A DNA stretch of 6,712 nt from Candidatus Bathyarchaeota archaeon (GCA_937877765.1 CALGBN010000425.1:1-6712), one strand, 5' to 3'; counted from the stretch's first letter, positions 1 through 6,164 are shown. The notes: generated by a model not told the origin, from the letters alone. Translations and numbers: made by a program.

Positions 1-111
1 GGTGGTGTCCGCTTCCACGTAAAGCTGACTCATCCTGAGAAACTCGACGAATTTAACGCCAACTATTACCCCGAAATGGAAACCCGTTTCAAGGCACAGT
101 TTGACGAATAA
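1..111 (+). CDS. C-terminal end of an unrecognised protein (5'-truncated by window edge)
   Basis: An open frame runs from the first base to a TAA at 109-111 and encodes the last 36 residues of a protein. The tail is hydrophilic and rich in acidic and aromatic residues (it ends KAQFDE), with no membrane segment. Codon use (GGT, CGC/CGT, GAA, AAG) and the clean frame look like real coding sequence. A T-rich tract follows directly, as expected at a gene end. I do not recognise the family from this short tail, so no function is proposed. It converges with the protease gene, the two stop codons lying 22 bases apart. Confidence 0.55.
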   Translation, partial: GGVRFHVKLTHPEKLDEFNANYYPEMETRFKAQFDE

Positions 112-121
112 ACGCCACATA

Positions 122-133
122 TTTTCTTTTTTT
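122..133 (+). terminator. T-rich terminator tract after the first gene
   Basis: T4-C-T7 begins 10 bases after the TAA of the truncated + strand gene. Archaeal RNA polymerase commonly terminates at oligo-T runs without a strong hairpin, so this is the likely end of that transcript. It lies immediately before the stop codon of the convergent protease gene. Confidence 0.5.
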
Positions 134-805
134 CTATACTCTAATTCCTATTGATTGCATCATCTTGATTATGTCTGTTGATGGTACTAGACGAGCGATT
201 GATAATCGATTTGCTTCACCATCTGTTTCATCTTCGCCTATGAGTGTGGCTGCCTGCATACCAAAGACTATTCCATCTGGTGTAAATACGGGGCAACCGC
301 TTGAGCCGCTATACATCATGGAGTCTGTCTCATACCATTCATGTAACTCGTTGTCTGTGTATTCTTCTACGAAGGCTGAAACGAATCCTCCTTGGAATCG
401 CTCTGTGAGGTTGACGTTCAAGTGGTCTTCATGAAACGTGACAGATGATAATGGGAAGCCAAGTGAACCACAACTTGTTCCAGACGCTACAATGTTTCTT
501 GTTAGCTTCATCGACTTTGTGTTTCTCGGGTTTTCTATCCTGATTAAAGCCAAGTCTCTAATTGGATCAATCGCCACTGGGGTTGCTGACTCCATATTCA
601 AACTTACATCAGGATCTCTGATAACTTCTACAAGATCATGTAACTCGTCTTTTTCACTGTAGAGAATATGGGCAACAGTAGCCAATACTCCTGGGGCTAT
701 CATGAATCCGGATGCTGTGCCTGCTTTTTTCTCTGATCCTCTTGTTGAATGGCAGAGTATACCGTAGACTGCTTCCCTATTGATTGCGTTGGCTTGCTGA
801 AACAT
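134..805 (-). CDS. Trypsin-fold (S1/HtrA-like) serine protease, no signal peptide
   Basis: This is a 223-residue single-domain protein of the chymotrypsin/trypsin fold, predicted to cleave peptide bonds through a Ser-His-Asp triad. The candidate catalytic residues are all present in the usual context: His46 in ATVAH, Asp84 in IRDLALI (the strand containing the Asp) and Ser169 in GSSGCPV, equivalent to the classical GNSGG. An early SGFMIAPGVLATVAH stretch is typical of trypsin-like domains in HtrA-type proteins. There is no PDZ domain, N-terminal hydrophobic segment or cysteine-rich propeptide, so the enzyme is probably cytoplasmic. The ATG at 803-805 is the only usable start: reading upstream, the frame meets a stop at 869-871 with no ATG, GTG or TTG between. 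No Shine-Dalgarno site is visible. The gene stands alone between a convergent gene and a divergent one, so its substrate cannot be inferred. The family call is firm; the physiological role is unknown. Confidence 0.85.
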   Translation of the reverse strand: MFQQANAINREAVYGILCHSTRGSEKKAGTASGFMIAPGVLATVAHILYSEKDELHDLVEVIRDPDVSLNMESATPVAIDPIRDLALIRIENPRNTKSMKLTRNIVASGTSCGSLGFPLSSVTFHEDHLNVNLTERFQGGFVSAFVEEYTDNELHEWYETDSMMYSGSSGCPVFTPDGIVFGMQAATLIGEDETDGEANRLSIARLVPSTDIIKMMQSIGIRV

Positions 806-889
806 TGCTTGGACTATGCTTGATGTCTTGTAAAAGTTAATTGGCGCAGGGAGGGGGTTGGATGCAGTTTATGTCCATAATCTTGAAGG

Positions 890-903
890 TATATTTATTA
901 TAA
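890..903. promoter_or_regulatory. TATA-like AT block, possibly bidirectional
   Basis: TATATTTATTATAA can serve as an archaeal TATA element on either strand. On the minus strand it would start protease transcripts near 870, giving a leader of about 65 bases. On the plus strand, with purine-rich GAAGG just upstream resembling a BRE, it would start transcripts near 920, right at the hairpin. Strand and use are inferred from spacing only. Confidence 0.35.
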
Positions 904-919
904 GGCGTCAAAGATTTTC

Positions 920-936
920 ATCGAAGTTACTTCGAT
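920..936. repeat. Perfect 7-bp inverted repeat with 3-base loop
   Basis: ATCGAAG-TTA-CTTCGAT is an exact inverted repeat. It lies about 25 bases downstream of the plus-strand TATA-like block, where transcription would begin. It could be a regulator site overlapping the start point or a 5'-end RNA hairpin. No oligo-T run follows, so a terminator is less likely. Confidence 0.45.
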
Positions 937-1084
937 TATTTGTACTGTTTGCATTCGATGTGTAATATCCGTGTTTAAACCCATCAACTACAAAGGGGGG
1001 GATCGAATGATCGATCGCTGATCGTGGACACAAAGTCTATCCATAACAAAAAACACCGGGGGATCGCTGTTTTTGAGGGGAAAT

Positions 1085-1090
1085 CTATAT
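1085..1090 (+). promoter_or_regulatory. Candidate TATA box for the MBL hydrolase
   Basis: CTATAT lies 32-38 bases upstream of the ATG at 1123. Archaeal initiation usually falls about 25 bases after the TATA element, which predicts a leader of only about 10 bases. This spacing is one reason to prefer the 1123 start. An AAGG at 1108-1111 is a weak ribosome-binding candidate. Confidence 0.35.
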
Positions 1091-1122
1091 CAAATATCCA
1101 ATGCTTTAAGGTTGCTGGTATT

Positions 1123-1845
1123 ATGAAGCTAACAAAACGAGTCTATTTGGTAGGTGGATCAGGTTATGGTCTATCTCCAAGCGGAGACTGTAACGTGTAT
1201 CTTGTTGACGGTGGAACAGAGTACGCGTTGATTGACACTGGGGGAGGCTATGGAATCCCCGCCATGCTAAACAACATGAAGAAAGATGGCCTGAACCCGT
1301 CAAAGATCACAAAGACCCTAATCACCCACTGTCACTACGACCATATCGGCGGTAACTTTGACATCAAAGAAGAGACGAACACAGAGATACTGTGTCACCC
1401 AAATGATAGAGAGGCTATCGAGACTCTGAACGAGCTAAGCCTATATGATATGGCTCAGGAATCAGGGCTTGAATTTGAGGCAGTGCCCATTGATGCAACG
1501 GTTGATGACGGGGATATTATCAAAGTCGGTGAAATAGAGCTAGAGACTATACATAACCCGGGACATACTCCAGGATGTATCAGCTTCCTAATGAAAGATG
1601 ATGGAGTCAAGAGCCTTCTTTGTGGCGATATTGCTAGTGCTTCTGGTAGACTTGGTTTCATTAATGGTCCCGGTTTTGTGCTCGAAGACTGGAAAAAGAG
1701 TATCAAGAAGCTCATGGAGTACACGCCTCAGAGACTATATCCGGGTCATGGTACTTTCCTAATGGCTGATACCATGTCTCATTTGATGATGTATGAACAG
1801 AAAATGAACGCCCCATGGACCACAATCATAACAGCAGTTGGATAA
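1123..1845 (+). CDS. Metallo-beta-lactamase-fold hydrolase (glyoxalase II-like)
   Basis: This is a 240-residue MBL-fold metallohydrolase, predicted cytoplasmic, that binds two metal ions. All metal ligands are visible: the HxHxDH motif as H69-C-H71-Y-D73-H74, then His148 in NPGHTPG, Asp169 in CGDI and His209 in PGHG. NVYLVDGGTEYALIDTGGG near the N-terminus is the usual first beta-hairpin. The layout matches the glyoxalase II/hydroxyacylglutathione-hydrolase-like subgroup, whose members hydrolyse thioesters, lactones or other esters, so the substrate is not predictable here. I chose ATG 1123 because the family signature begins directly there. A GTG at 1024 would add 33 residues unlike the family. 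The TAA lies four bases before the ATG of nucS, so the two genes are probably cotranscribed and translationally coupled. The fold call is very secure; the specific function is unknown. Confidence 0.88.
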   Translation: MKLTKRVYLVGGSGYGLSPSGDCNVYLVDGGTEYALIDTGGGYGIPAMLNNMKKDGLNPSKITKTLITHCHYDHIGGNFDIKEETNTEILCHPNDREAIETLNELSLYDMAQESGLEFEAVPIDATVDDGDIIKVGEIELETIHNPGHTPGCISFLMKDDGVKSLLCGDIASASGRLGFINGPGFVLEDWKKSIKKLMEYTPQRLYPGHGTFLMADTMSHLMMYEQKMNAPWTTIITAVG

Positions 1846-1849
1846 ACTC

Positions 1850-2632
1850 ATGGAGTCACCACAGCGTCAAACTATACTGGAAAACCCTAGCCTATCTGAG
1901 GCTGAAAACGTAATCAAATCAGGCATATCTCGGCATAGAACCGTTGTGATAGCCGGGGAATGCACTGTAGACTACGATGGTAGAGCAAGCAGTAAACTTG
2001 AGACGGGGGAGCGCTTGGTGATATTCAAACCAGATGGATCGGCGCTTGTGCATCGTCCAAAGGATTATTCGCCTGTGAATTGGCAGCCATCAGGCAGTAT
2101 TTTCCATACTAAGCTGGGAAAAGATGGGTTAGTAGTACGTGTATTCAGGCGTAAAGAAAGGGAGTCCATGGTGATCACTTTCACTGGGCTTCAACTGGTT
2201 TCTGTGCTTGATCTTGTGGATAAGGGAGAGTTCAATCTCTATGCATCTGAAAAAGAAATGCAGGAAGCATTGCTCTTCAAACCGGATATGCTTGAACCCG
2301 GATTTAGACCTATGACAAAAGAGATGGCAGTAGACCCCGGTTTCATAGATATTATTGGATATGACTCAGAGGGTACCTTGACTGTTGTAGAGATCAAACG
2401 AGTTAAGGCGAATAAGAAGGCTGTAGAGCAGCTAAAGAAGTATATGGATGTCATTGACCTAGATGAGAAAAGAACCGTACGTGCCATTCTTGTTGCCCCT
2501 GAGATCACTGATAATGGCTTGGATTTGCTCAAAGAGCTTGGTTACGAGTTCAAAGCCCTATCTCCACAAAAGTGCAGTGATGTCTTGAAACAAAAGAAGG
2601 GAACACCATTAACAGCGTTCTTTGAGCCCTAA
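1850..2632 (+). CDS. nucS: NucS/EndoMS mismatch or flap endonuclease
   Basis: This 260-residue protein matches the archaeal NucS (EndoMS) family in length and architecture. The family cleaves branched single-stranded DNA and, in some members, mismatched duplex DNA, and works with the sliding clamp PCNA. The N-terminal half (about 1-115) is the DNA-binding/dimerisation domain, with GRA at 44-46 and the VNWQP motif at 76-80. The C-terminal half is the RecB-like nuclease domain: Glu139, Asp167 in GFIDIIG, Glu181 and Lys183 in VEIKR, then Gln194 and Tyr198 of the QLxxY motif. The last residues, GTPLTAFF followed by EP, resemble a PIP box with Gly in the first position instead of Gln. ATG 1850 is preferred. 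A TTG at 1838 would overlap the upstream stop and add four residues. The partner gene encodes an MBL-fold hydrolase four bases upstream. Family assignment is firm; mismatch versus flap preference is not visible from sequence. Confidence 0.9.
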   Translation: MESPQRQTILENPSLSEAENVIKSGISRHRTVVIAGECTVDYDGRASSKLETGERLVIFKPDGSALVHRPKDYSPVNWQPSGSIFHTKLGKDGLVVRVFRRKERESMVITFTGLQLVSVLDLVDKGEFNLYASEKEMQEALLFKPDMLEPGFRPMTKEMAVDPGFIDIIGYDSEGTLTVVEIKRVKANKKAVEQLKKYMDVIDLDEKRTVRAILVAPEITDNGLDLLKELGYEFKALSPQKCSDVLKQKKGTPLTAFFEP

Positions 2633-2644
2633 ATTACAAGGGAT

Positions 2645-2659
2645 CTTTTTATCAAAAAG
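2645..2659. terminator. Bidirectional terminator-like palindrome between nucS and kbl
   Basis: CTTTTT-ATC-AAAAAG is a perfect 6-bp inverted repeat lying between the convergent nucS and kbl genes. It presents a T5 run on each strand: 2646-2650 for nucS transcripts, and the complement of 2654-2658 for kbl transcripts. Oligo-T runs are the main archaeal termination signal, so one short element can serve both genes. Confidence 0.55.
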
Positions 2660-2676
2660 GGTAAGGGTGTTAGCCT

Positions 2677-3867
2677 TTAAATTATCTCTAATTTCTTGCC
2701 TATTGTTTCTATTTTACCGATTACATCATCAAGTTGTTTTTTGGTTAATTTAGCGTGCATCTGGACCCTAATTCTAGATAGATCGCGAGCTACCATCGGG
2801 AATACAATGGGTACAACATAGACTCCAGCCTTGTAGAGTTCATCAGCGAGCGCTTTTGCCTTGTGGCTCTCACCAACAATTATCGGTATGATTGGTGTTT
2901 GGCTGTTTCCTGTATTGAATCCAAGATCGATCACAGCCTGTTTGAAGTACTCAGTGTTCTTCCAGAGATTATCCACGTGCTTTGGCTCGTTTTCTAGAAC
3001 ATCAATGGCAGCAATTGTTGCAGCAGCTATAGCTGGTGGATGAGAGCTACTCAGTAGCCATGTTCTGCTTTTGTTGTAGGCGAACTTTACTAGGCTATCT
3101 GAGCCTGAAATGTGTCCTCCTATGGTGCCGTAGGCTTTGCTGAAGGTGCCCATCTCGACCTGTACATCCTTATGGGTTAGGTTGAAGTGGCTTACTATGC
3201 CTCTTCCGCCTTTTCCTAGGACTCCTTCACCGTGTGCATCATCAACGTAGATCATTGCACCATGTTTTTTGCCATGTTTTACGACTTCACCGAGTGGAGC
3301 CATGTCTCCATCCATGCTGAAAACCCCGTCAGTGATAATGAGAATCCTGCGAGGCTTGTTTTTCTCGGCTTCCTCAAGCTTCTCAGCTAGATCATCCATG
3401 TTATTATGCTTGTAGACTACCCGATCAGCCTTACTTAGTCTAACTCCATCGATTATACTTCCGTGGTTTAACTCATCGCTGATGATTAGGTCTCCTTTAT
3501 CTACCAATTGTGGAATTAAGCCGCTATTTACCATGAATCCCGTCGGGTAAGTGAGGCTTGCCTCGGCTTTCTTGAACTTTGCTAGACGTTCCTCTAACTC
3601 CATATGTACATCCATGTTACCGCTTATGGCCCTGACTGCACCTGAGCCTACCCCATACTTCTCTATGGCTTCAAGTGCCGCCTGCTTAAGTTTTGGGTGT
3701 GTAGCTAAACCCAGATAATTGTTAGCGCATAGGACTAATACTTCACGTCCATCAACCATTGTGACCGGTTCTGATGCGCCTTGAAGCTCTTTTAGCCTCC
3801 AATCAAGAGCTTTGTCCACTAATTCTTGGTATTCTTTCTGGAGGAAACCAGTTGGATCTCTCATCAT
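2677..3867 (-). CDS. kbl: Glycine C-acetyltransferase (2-amino-3-ketobutyrate CoA ligase)
   Basis: This 396-residue PLP-dependent enzyme of the alpha-oxoamine synthase family (fold type I) has the usual KBL length. It converts 2-amino-3-ketobutyrate plus CoA into glycine and acetyl-CoA, the second step of threonine breakdown, in the cytoplasm. Visible residues include NNYLGL at 49-54, His135 in ELNHGSIIDG (stacks on PLP), Asp209 and His212 in VDDAHGEG, the Schiff-base Lys244 in FSKAYGTIGG and Arg367 in SRIRVQM, expected to hold the substrate carboxylate. Related synthases (BioF, serine palmitoyltransferase, ALA synthase) share the fold, but the divergent threonine dehydrogenase next door makes KBL by far the best call. 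Two ATGs are adjacent. GAAGGT at 3871-3876 lies 3 bases from the first and 6 from the second, so the second (395 residues) may be the true start. Confidence 0.93.
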   Translation of the reverse strand: MMRDPTGFLQKEYQELVDKALDWRLKELQGASEPVTMVDGREVLVLCANNYLGLATHPKLKQAALEAIEKYGVGSGAVRAISGNMDVHMELEERLAKFKKAEASLTYPTGFMVNSGLIPQLVDKGDLIISDELNHGSIIDGVRLSKADRVVYKHNNMDDLAEKLEEAEKNKPRRILIITDGVFSMDGDMAPLGEVVKHGKKHGAMIYVDDAHGEGVLGKGGRGIVSHFNLTHKDVQVEMGTFSKAYGTIGGHISGSDSLVKFAYNKSRTWLLSSSHPPAIAAATIAAIDVLENEPKHVDNLWKNTEYFKQAVIDLGFNTGNSQTPIIPIIVGESHKAKALADELYKAGVYVVPIVFPMVARDLSRIRVQMHAKLTKKQLDDVIGKIETIGKKLEII

Positions 3868-3870
3868 TAT

Positions 3871-3876
3871 ACCTTC
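3871..3876 (-). promoter_or_regulatory. Shine-Dalgarno site of kbl
   Basis: On the minus strand GAAGGT precedes the doubled ATG of kbl, matching the anti-SD sequence. Spacing of 3 bases to the first ATG and 6 to the second makes the second Met the more natural start. Confidence 0.5.
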
Positions 3877-3912
3877 ATATTCCAGTATCTCGTCTATTGT
3901 TTAATTTTTTCC

Positions 3913-3919
3913 AATAAAA
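3913..3919 (-). promoter_or_regulatory. Candidate TATA box of kbl
   Basis: The minus strand reads TTTTATT here. About 25 bases downstream lies 3890, which would give kbl a leader of roughly 22 bases containing its Shine-Dalgarno site. Spacing fits an archaeal promoter; competing AT-rich stretches nearby keep confidence modest. Confidence 0.4.
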
Positions 3920-3955
3920 TCCCTTTTTTGTCCCATGGTTCTGAGATAAAACCCA

Positions 3956-3969
3956 TTTTGGAACCAAAA
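3956..3969. promoter_or_regulatory. Inverted repeat in the kbl-tdh divergent promoter region (candidate operator)
   Basis: TTTTGG-AA-CCAAAA is an exact 6-bp inverted repeat lying between the predicted kbl and tdh TATA boxes. A second overlapping symmetry, TGGTTC at 3936-3941 against GAACCA at 3961-3966, shares its right half. A regulator bound here could control both threonine-degradation genes together. This is inferred from symmetry and position only. Confidence 0.4.
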
Positions 3970-3983
3970 AACTGGTACGGTTG

Positions 3984-3991
3984 TTTATATA
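3984..3991 (+). promoter_or_regulatory. TATA box of tdh
   Basis: TTTATATA is a near-consensus archaeal TATA element. Initiation about 25 bases on, near 4012, would leave a leader of about 14 bases before ATG 4026 or 26 bases before ATG 4038. The short leader lacks a clear Shine-Dalgarno site. Confidence 0.6.
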
Positions 3992-4025
3992 GGATAACTG
4001 TTTTAAACACAAAACTCTATGAGAC

Positions 4026-5003
4026 ATGATGGTTCTGATGAGTGGAGACATCAACAGGATTTTAATTACCGGAGCCTTGGGCCAAATTGGCTCAGAGCTT
4101 ACCGTTGATTTACAAAAAACATATGGCATCGATAACGTGGTGGCAACGGATATCAAAGAGCCTAAAGATGATTTAAAAGGAGCATATGAGAAGCTAGATG
4201 TACTTGATCAGGACCGAATGCGACAGCTAATCAAGGAATATGATATCGATACGGTATATCATCTGGCTGCGATTCTGAGCGCTACCGGAGAAAAAAGACC
4301 TGATTTAGCTTGGAATATTAATATCAATGGTTTCTGCAACCTCCTGACTGTGGCAAAAGAGAGAAACGTCTCAAAGATATTCCACCCAAGCAGTATAGCT
4401 GCATTCGGGCCAGAGACTCCAAAGATAAACACGCCACAGGAAACGGTGCTCAAACCACGTACAATATACGGTGTAACAAAGGTTGTTGGAGAGCTACTGG
4501 GTAATTACTACTTTGAGAAATGGGGTGTAGATGTACGTGGAGCAAGATTACCCGGGGTAATTAGCAACGTAGCTCCTCCAGGAGGAGGCACTACAGACTA
4601 TGCCGTCGAGATATTTTATGATGCAATAAAGCATCAAAAATACACTTGTTTCCTCAAGCCAGATACTAAATTACCTATGATCTATATGCCGGACTGTCTG
4701 AAAGCTTTCAAACAGCTTATGGAAGCTCCAATAGAGAACCTAAAACATCATACAGACTATAATCTCGGAGCCATAAGTTTTGATCCAACTGAACTGGTTG
4801 CTGAAATAAAGACCCATATTCCTGAGTTTACAATCACTTACGAGCCTGATTTCAGGCAAAAAATAGCTGATTCATGGCCAAAATCCATCGATGATAGCGC
4901 TGCTCGTAGCGAGTGGGGTTGGTCACGAGACTATGATTTGAAGGCCATGGTGGCTGATATGCTGAAGGTTCTAGGTGAGAGGTATCAGAGAGGTGAATTA
5001 TAG
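4026..5003 (+). CDS. tdh: L-threonine 3-dehydrogenase, NAD-dependent epimerase (short-chain) type
   Basis: This 325-residue extended short-chain dehydrogenase belongs to the UDP-galactose-4-epimerase-like TDH group known from some archaea and bacteria, not the zinc-dependent alcohol-dehydrogenase-type TDH of Escherichia coli or Pyrococcus. It oxidises L-threonine to 2-amino-3-ketobutyrate using NAD. The Rossmann motif GALGQIG is at 16-22, Asp42 at the end of the second strand favours NAD over NADP, PSSIAAFGP at 121-129 supplies the catalytic Ser, and Tyr148-x3-Lys152 is the active-site pair. The C-terminal part carries the family's YNLGAISFDP-type substrate region. The gene is divergent from kbl, which takes its product. 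Three in-frame starts exist (4026, 4029, 4038). The cofactor strand begins just after the third, so a start at 4038 is possible. Confidence 0.92.
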   Translation: MMVLMSGDINRILITGALGQIGSELTVDLQKTYGIDNVVATDIKEPKDDLKGAYEKLDVLDQDRMRQLIKEYDIDTVYHLAAILSATGEKRPDLAWNININGFCNLLTVAKERNVSKIFHPSSIAAFGPETPKINTPQETVLKPRTIYGVTKVVGELLGNYYFEKWGVDVRGARLPGVISNVAPPGGGTTDYAVEIFYDAIKHQKYTCFLKPDTKLPMIYMPDCLKAFKQLMEAPIENLKHHTDYNLGAISFDPTELVAEIKTHIPEFTITYEPDFRQKIADSWPKSIDDSAARSEWGWSRDYDLKAMVADMLKVLGERYQRGEL

Positions 5004-5011
5004 GTCATTTG

Positions 5012-5044
5012 TCTCAGAATTTTGAGATAATAATCCTGTTTTTT
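5012..5044 (+). terminator. Hairpin plus T6 terminator after tdh
   Basis: TCTCA at 5012-5016 pairs with TGAGA at 5023-5027 around a GAATTT loop, starting 9 bases after the tdh stop. A T6 run follows at 5039-5044. Hairpin and T-tract are about 11 bases apart, so the T-run alone may be the active signal. Confidence 0.5.
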
Positions 5045-5108
5045 AGTTCTAGGGGGGGCTTTGATAAAAAATGCGTAAAATTTTTCATTAATCAAAAAAC
5101 GCCAAAAA

Positions 5109-5149
5109 TTACATTATATTTTCTCGTGGTTTACCCTAGGATAATGTAA
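5109..5149 (-). terminator. 9-bp inverted repeat followed by T-runs, likely end of the gyaR-like gene transcript
   Basis: TTACATTAT at 5109-5117 is the exact reverse complement of ATAATGTAA at 5141-5149, with a 23-base spacer containing CCTAGG. Read on the minus strand, the stem is followed at once by a T5 run and shortly by a T6 run, the form expected of a terminator for the leftward dehydrogenase gene ending at 5178. The long spacer leaves a regulator-binding role open. Confidence 0.45.
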
Positions 5150-5177
5150 AGGAAAATATGCTGTAAAAAATGGGTTT

Positions 5178-6158
5178 CTACCATAAAACCTCTGGATTTA
5201 GTAAGTCCGGTGGTTGTTCGCCTTTCAAGGCTGCTGTGAGGTTTGTAGCTGCTTTCATTGCCATGGCTAGACGGGTTTCTATTGTCGCGCTGCCTATGTG
5301 TGGTGCTACTATTACATTGTCTAGCTTCAGTAGAGGGTTCTTTGGATTAGTTGGTTCTTCGTAGAGTACATCTAGTCCTGCTCCGGCGATCCGGTTTTCC
5401 TTGAGTGCTTTTGTCAATGCATTTTCGTCTACTACTGGTCCTCTTGATGTGTTGATGAGGTAGGCGGTCTTTTTCATCTTTTTTAGCTCTGGCTTTCCTA
5501 TGAGATGCTTGGTATTGTCGTTTAATGGCACATGGAGGCTGATGTAATCACTTTCTGCAAGTATCTCGTCCATTGACCTGTATTCTACGCCTAGTTTCTC
5601 TGCCTCAGGATCAGGGTTCCTATTGTGGTAAAGTATCTTCATATTGAACCCCTTTGCACGTGGTACCACTGCTTTACCTATTCTACCTAGTCCAATTATT
5701 CCCAAAGTCTTCCCAGTGATGTCGGAACCAAGAAGCATTTTTGGTCCCCATGCCTTTACCCATTTACCTTCTCGTACAAACTTGTCAACCTCAACAAGTC
5801 TTCGGCTTATCGCCATCAATAACATGAAAGCACAATCCGCTGTAGTATCTGTTAGAACATCAGGAGTGTTTGTAACCATGACGCCATGCTTTGTAGCTTC
5901 ATTGACATCAATATTGTTGTATCCGACGGCGTAATTACTAACAACTTTGAGGCGTTTACCCCTATCCAAAAGAGTTTGATCTACTCTATCCGTTAACATT
6001 GGGAGTAGTCCATCAATGTCTTGGACTTTGTCAAGAAGTACCTCTCTCGGTATTGGGTCTTCTTCGCTTGGATAAATCTCTACATCTGCAACTGTTTTTA
6101 TTAAATCAATGGCTTCGTCAAAGAATTTTCGAGTTACAAGGACTTTGGGTTTTGGCAT
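5178..6158 (-). CDS. gyaR: D-isomer-specific 2-hydroxyacid dehydrogenase, probable glyoxylate/hydroxypyruvate reductase
   Basis: This 326-residue dehydrogenase reduces a 2-oxoacid, most likely glyoxylate to glycolate or hydroxypyruvate to glycerate, using NAD(P)H in the cytoplasm. Length and layout match archaeal GyaR: a split substrate domain (about 1-100 and the C-terminus) around a Rossmann domain with GLGRIG at 156-161. The catalytic residues are Arg239 in NTSRGP, Glu268 in YEEP and His287 in PHIGS. At the end of the second Rossmann strand the sequence is YHNRNP, without the Asp that marks NAD preference, so NADPH use is plausible. There is no C-terminal ACT domain, which argues against typical 3-phosphoglycerate dehydrogenase. 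The ATG at 6156-6158 has a strong Shine-Dalgarno site. The gene converges with tdh, and glyoxylate is one transamination step from the glycine made by KBL, suggesting related metabolism. Exact substrate is uncertain. Confidence 0.85.
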   Translation of the reverse strand: MPKPKVLVTRKFFDEAIDLIKTVADVEIYPSEEDPIPREVLLDKVQDIDGLLPMLTDRVDQTLLDRGKRLKVVSNYAVGYNNIDVNEATKHGVMVTNTPDVLTDTTADCAFMLLMAISRRLVEVDKFVREGKWVKAWGPKMLLGSDITGKTLGIIGLGRIGKAVVPRAKGFNMKILYHNRNPDPEAEKLGVEYRSMDEILAESDYISLHVPLNDNTKHLIGKPELKKMKKTAYLINTSRGPVVDENALTKALKENRIAGAGLDVLYEEPTNPKNPLLKLDNVIVAPHIGSATIETRLAMAMKAATNLTAALKGEQPPDLLNPEVLW

Positions 6159-6164
6159 GTTGAT

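Larger units (their letters stand above)
806..1122. other. Gene-poor divergent intergenic region (about 317 bases)
   Basis: This stretch separates the leftward protease from the rightward hydrolase-nucS pair. It holds an AT-rich TATA-like block at 890-903 readable on either strand, a perfect 7-bp hairpin at 920-936, GTTTAAAC at 973-980, a G7 tract at 995-1001 and four GATC sites within 23 bases (1001-1023). A frame continuous with the hydrolase extends back to a GTG at 1024. The 33 residues this would add do not resemble a metallo-beta-lactamase N-terminus, so I treat 1024-1122 as probably noncoding. No tRNA-like or other RNA gene was recognised. Confidence 0.5.

Noticed and set aside
165..662. 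Plus-strand open frames inside the protease gene
   Set aside because: They lie opposite a protein with a complete trypsin triad, encode no recognisable domain and have low-complexity translations typical of antisense reading.
1001..1023. tRNA T-arm-like GATCGAATGATC sequence
   Set aside because: No acceptor, anticodon or D-arm can be built around it, and the T-loop pattern is not met.
1024..1122. In-frame GTG extension of the MBL hydrolase adding 33 residues
   Set aside because: The extra residues look nothing like the family N-terminus, and ATG 1123 begins right at the family signature with a TATA-like box suitably upstream.
1838..1849. TTG start for nucS overlapping the upstream stop
   Set aside because: It adds only four residues with no visible ribosome site; ATG 1850 gives the usual family length. 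It cannot be fully excluded.
5644..5934. Plus-strand open frame inside the gyaR-like gene
   Set aside because: Antisense to the conserved Rossmann region of a clear dehydrogenase; no independent start signals or domain.
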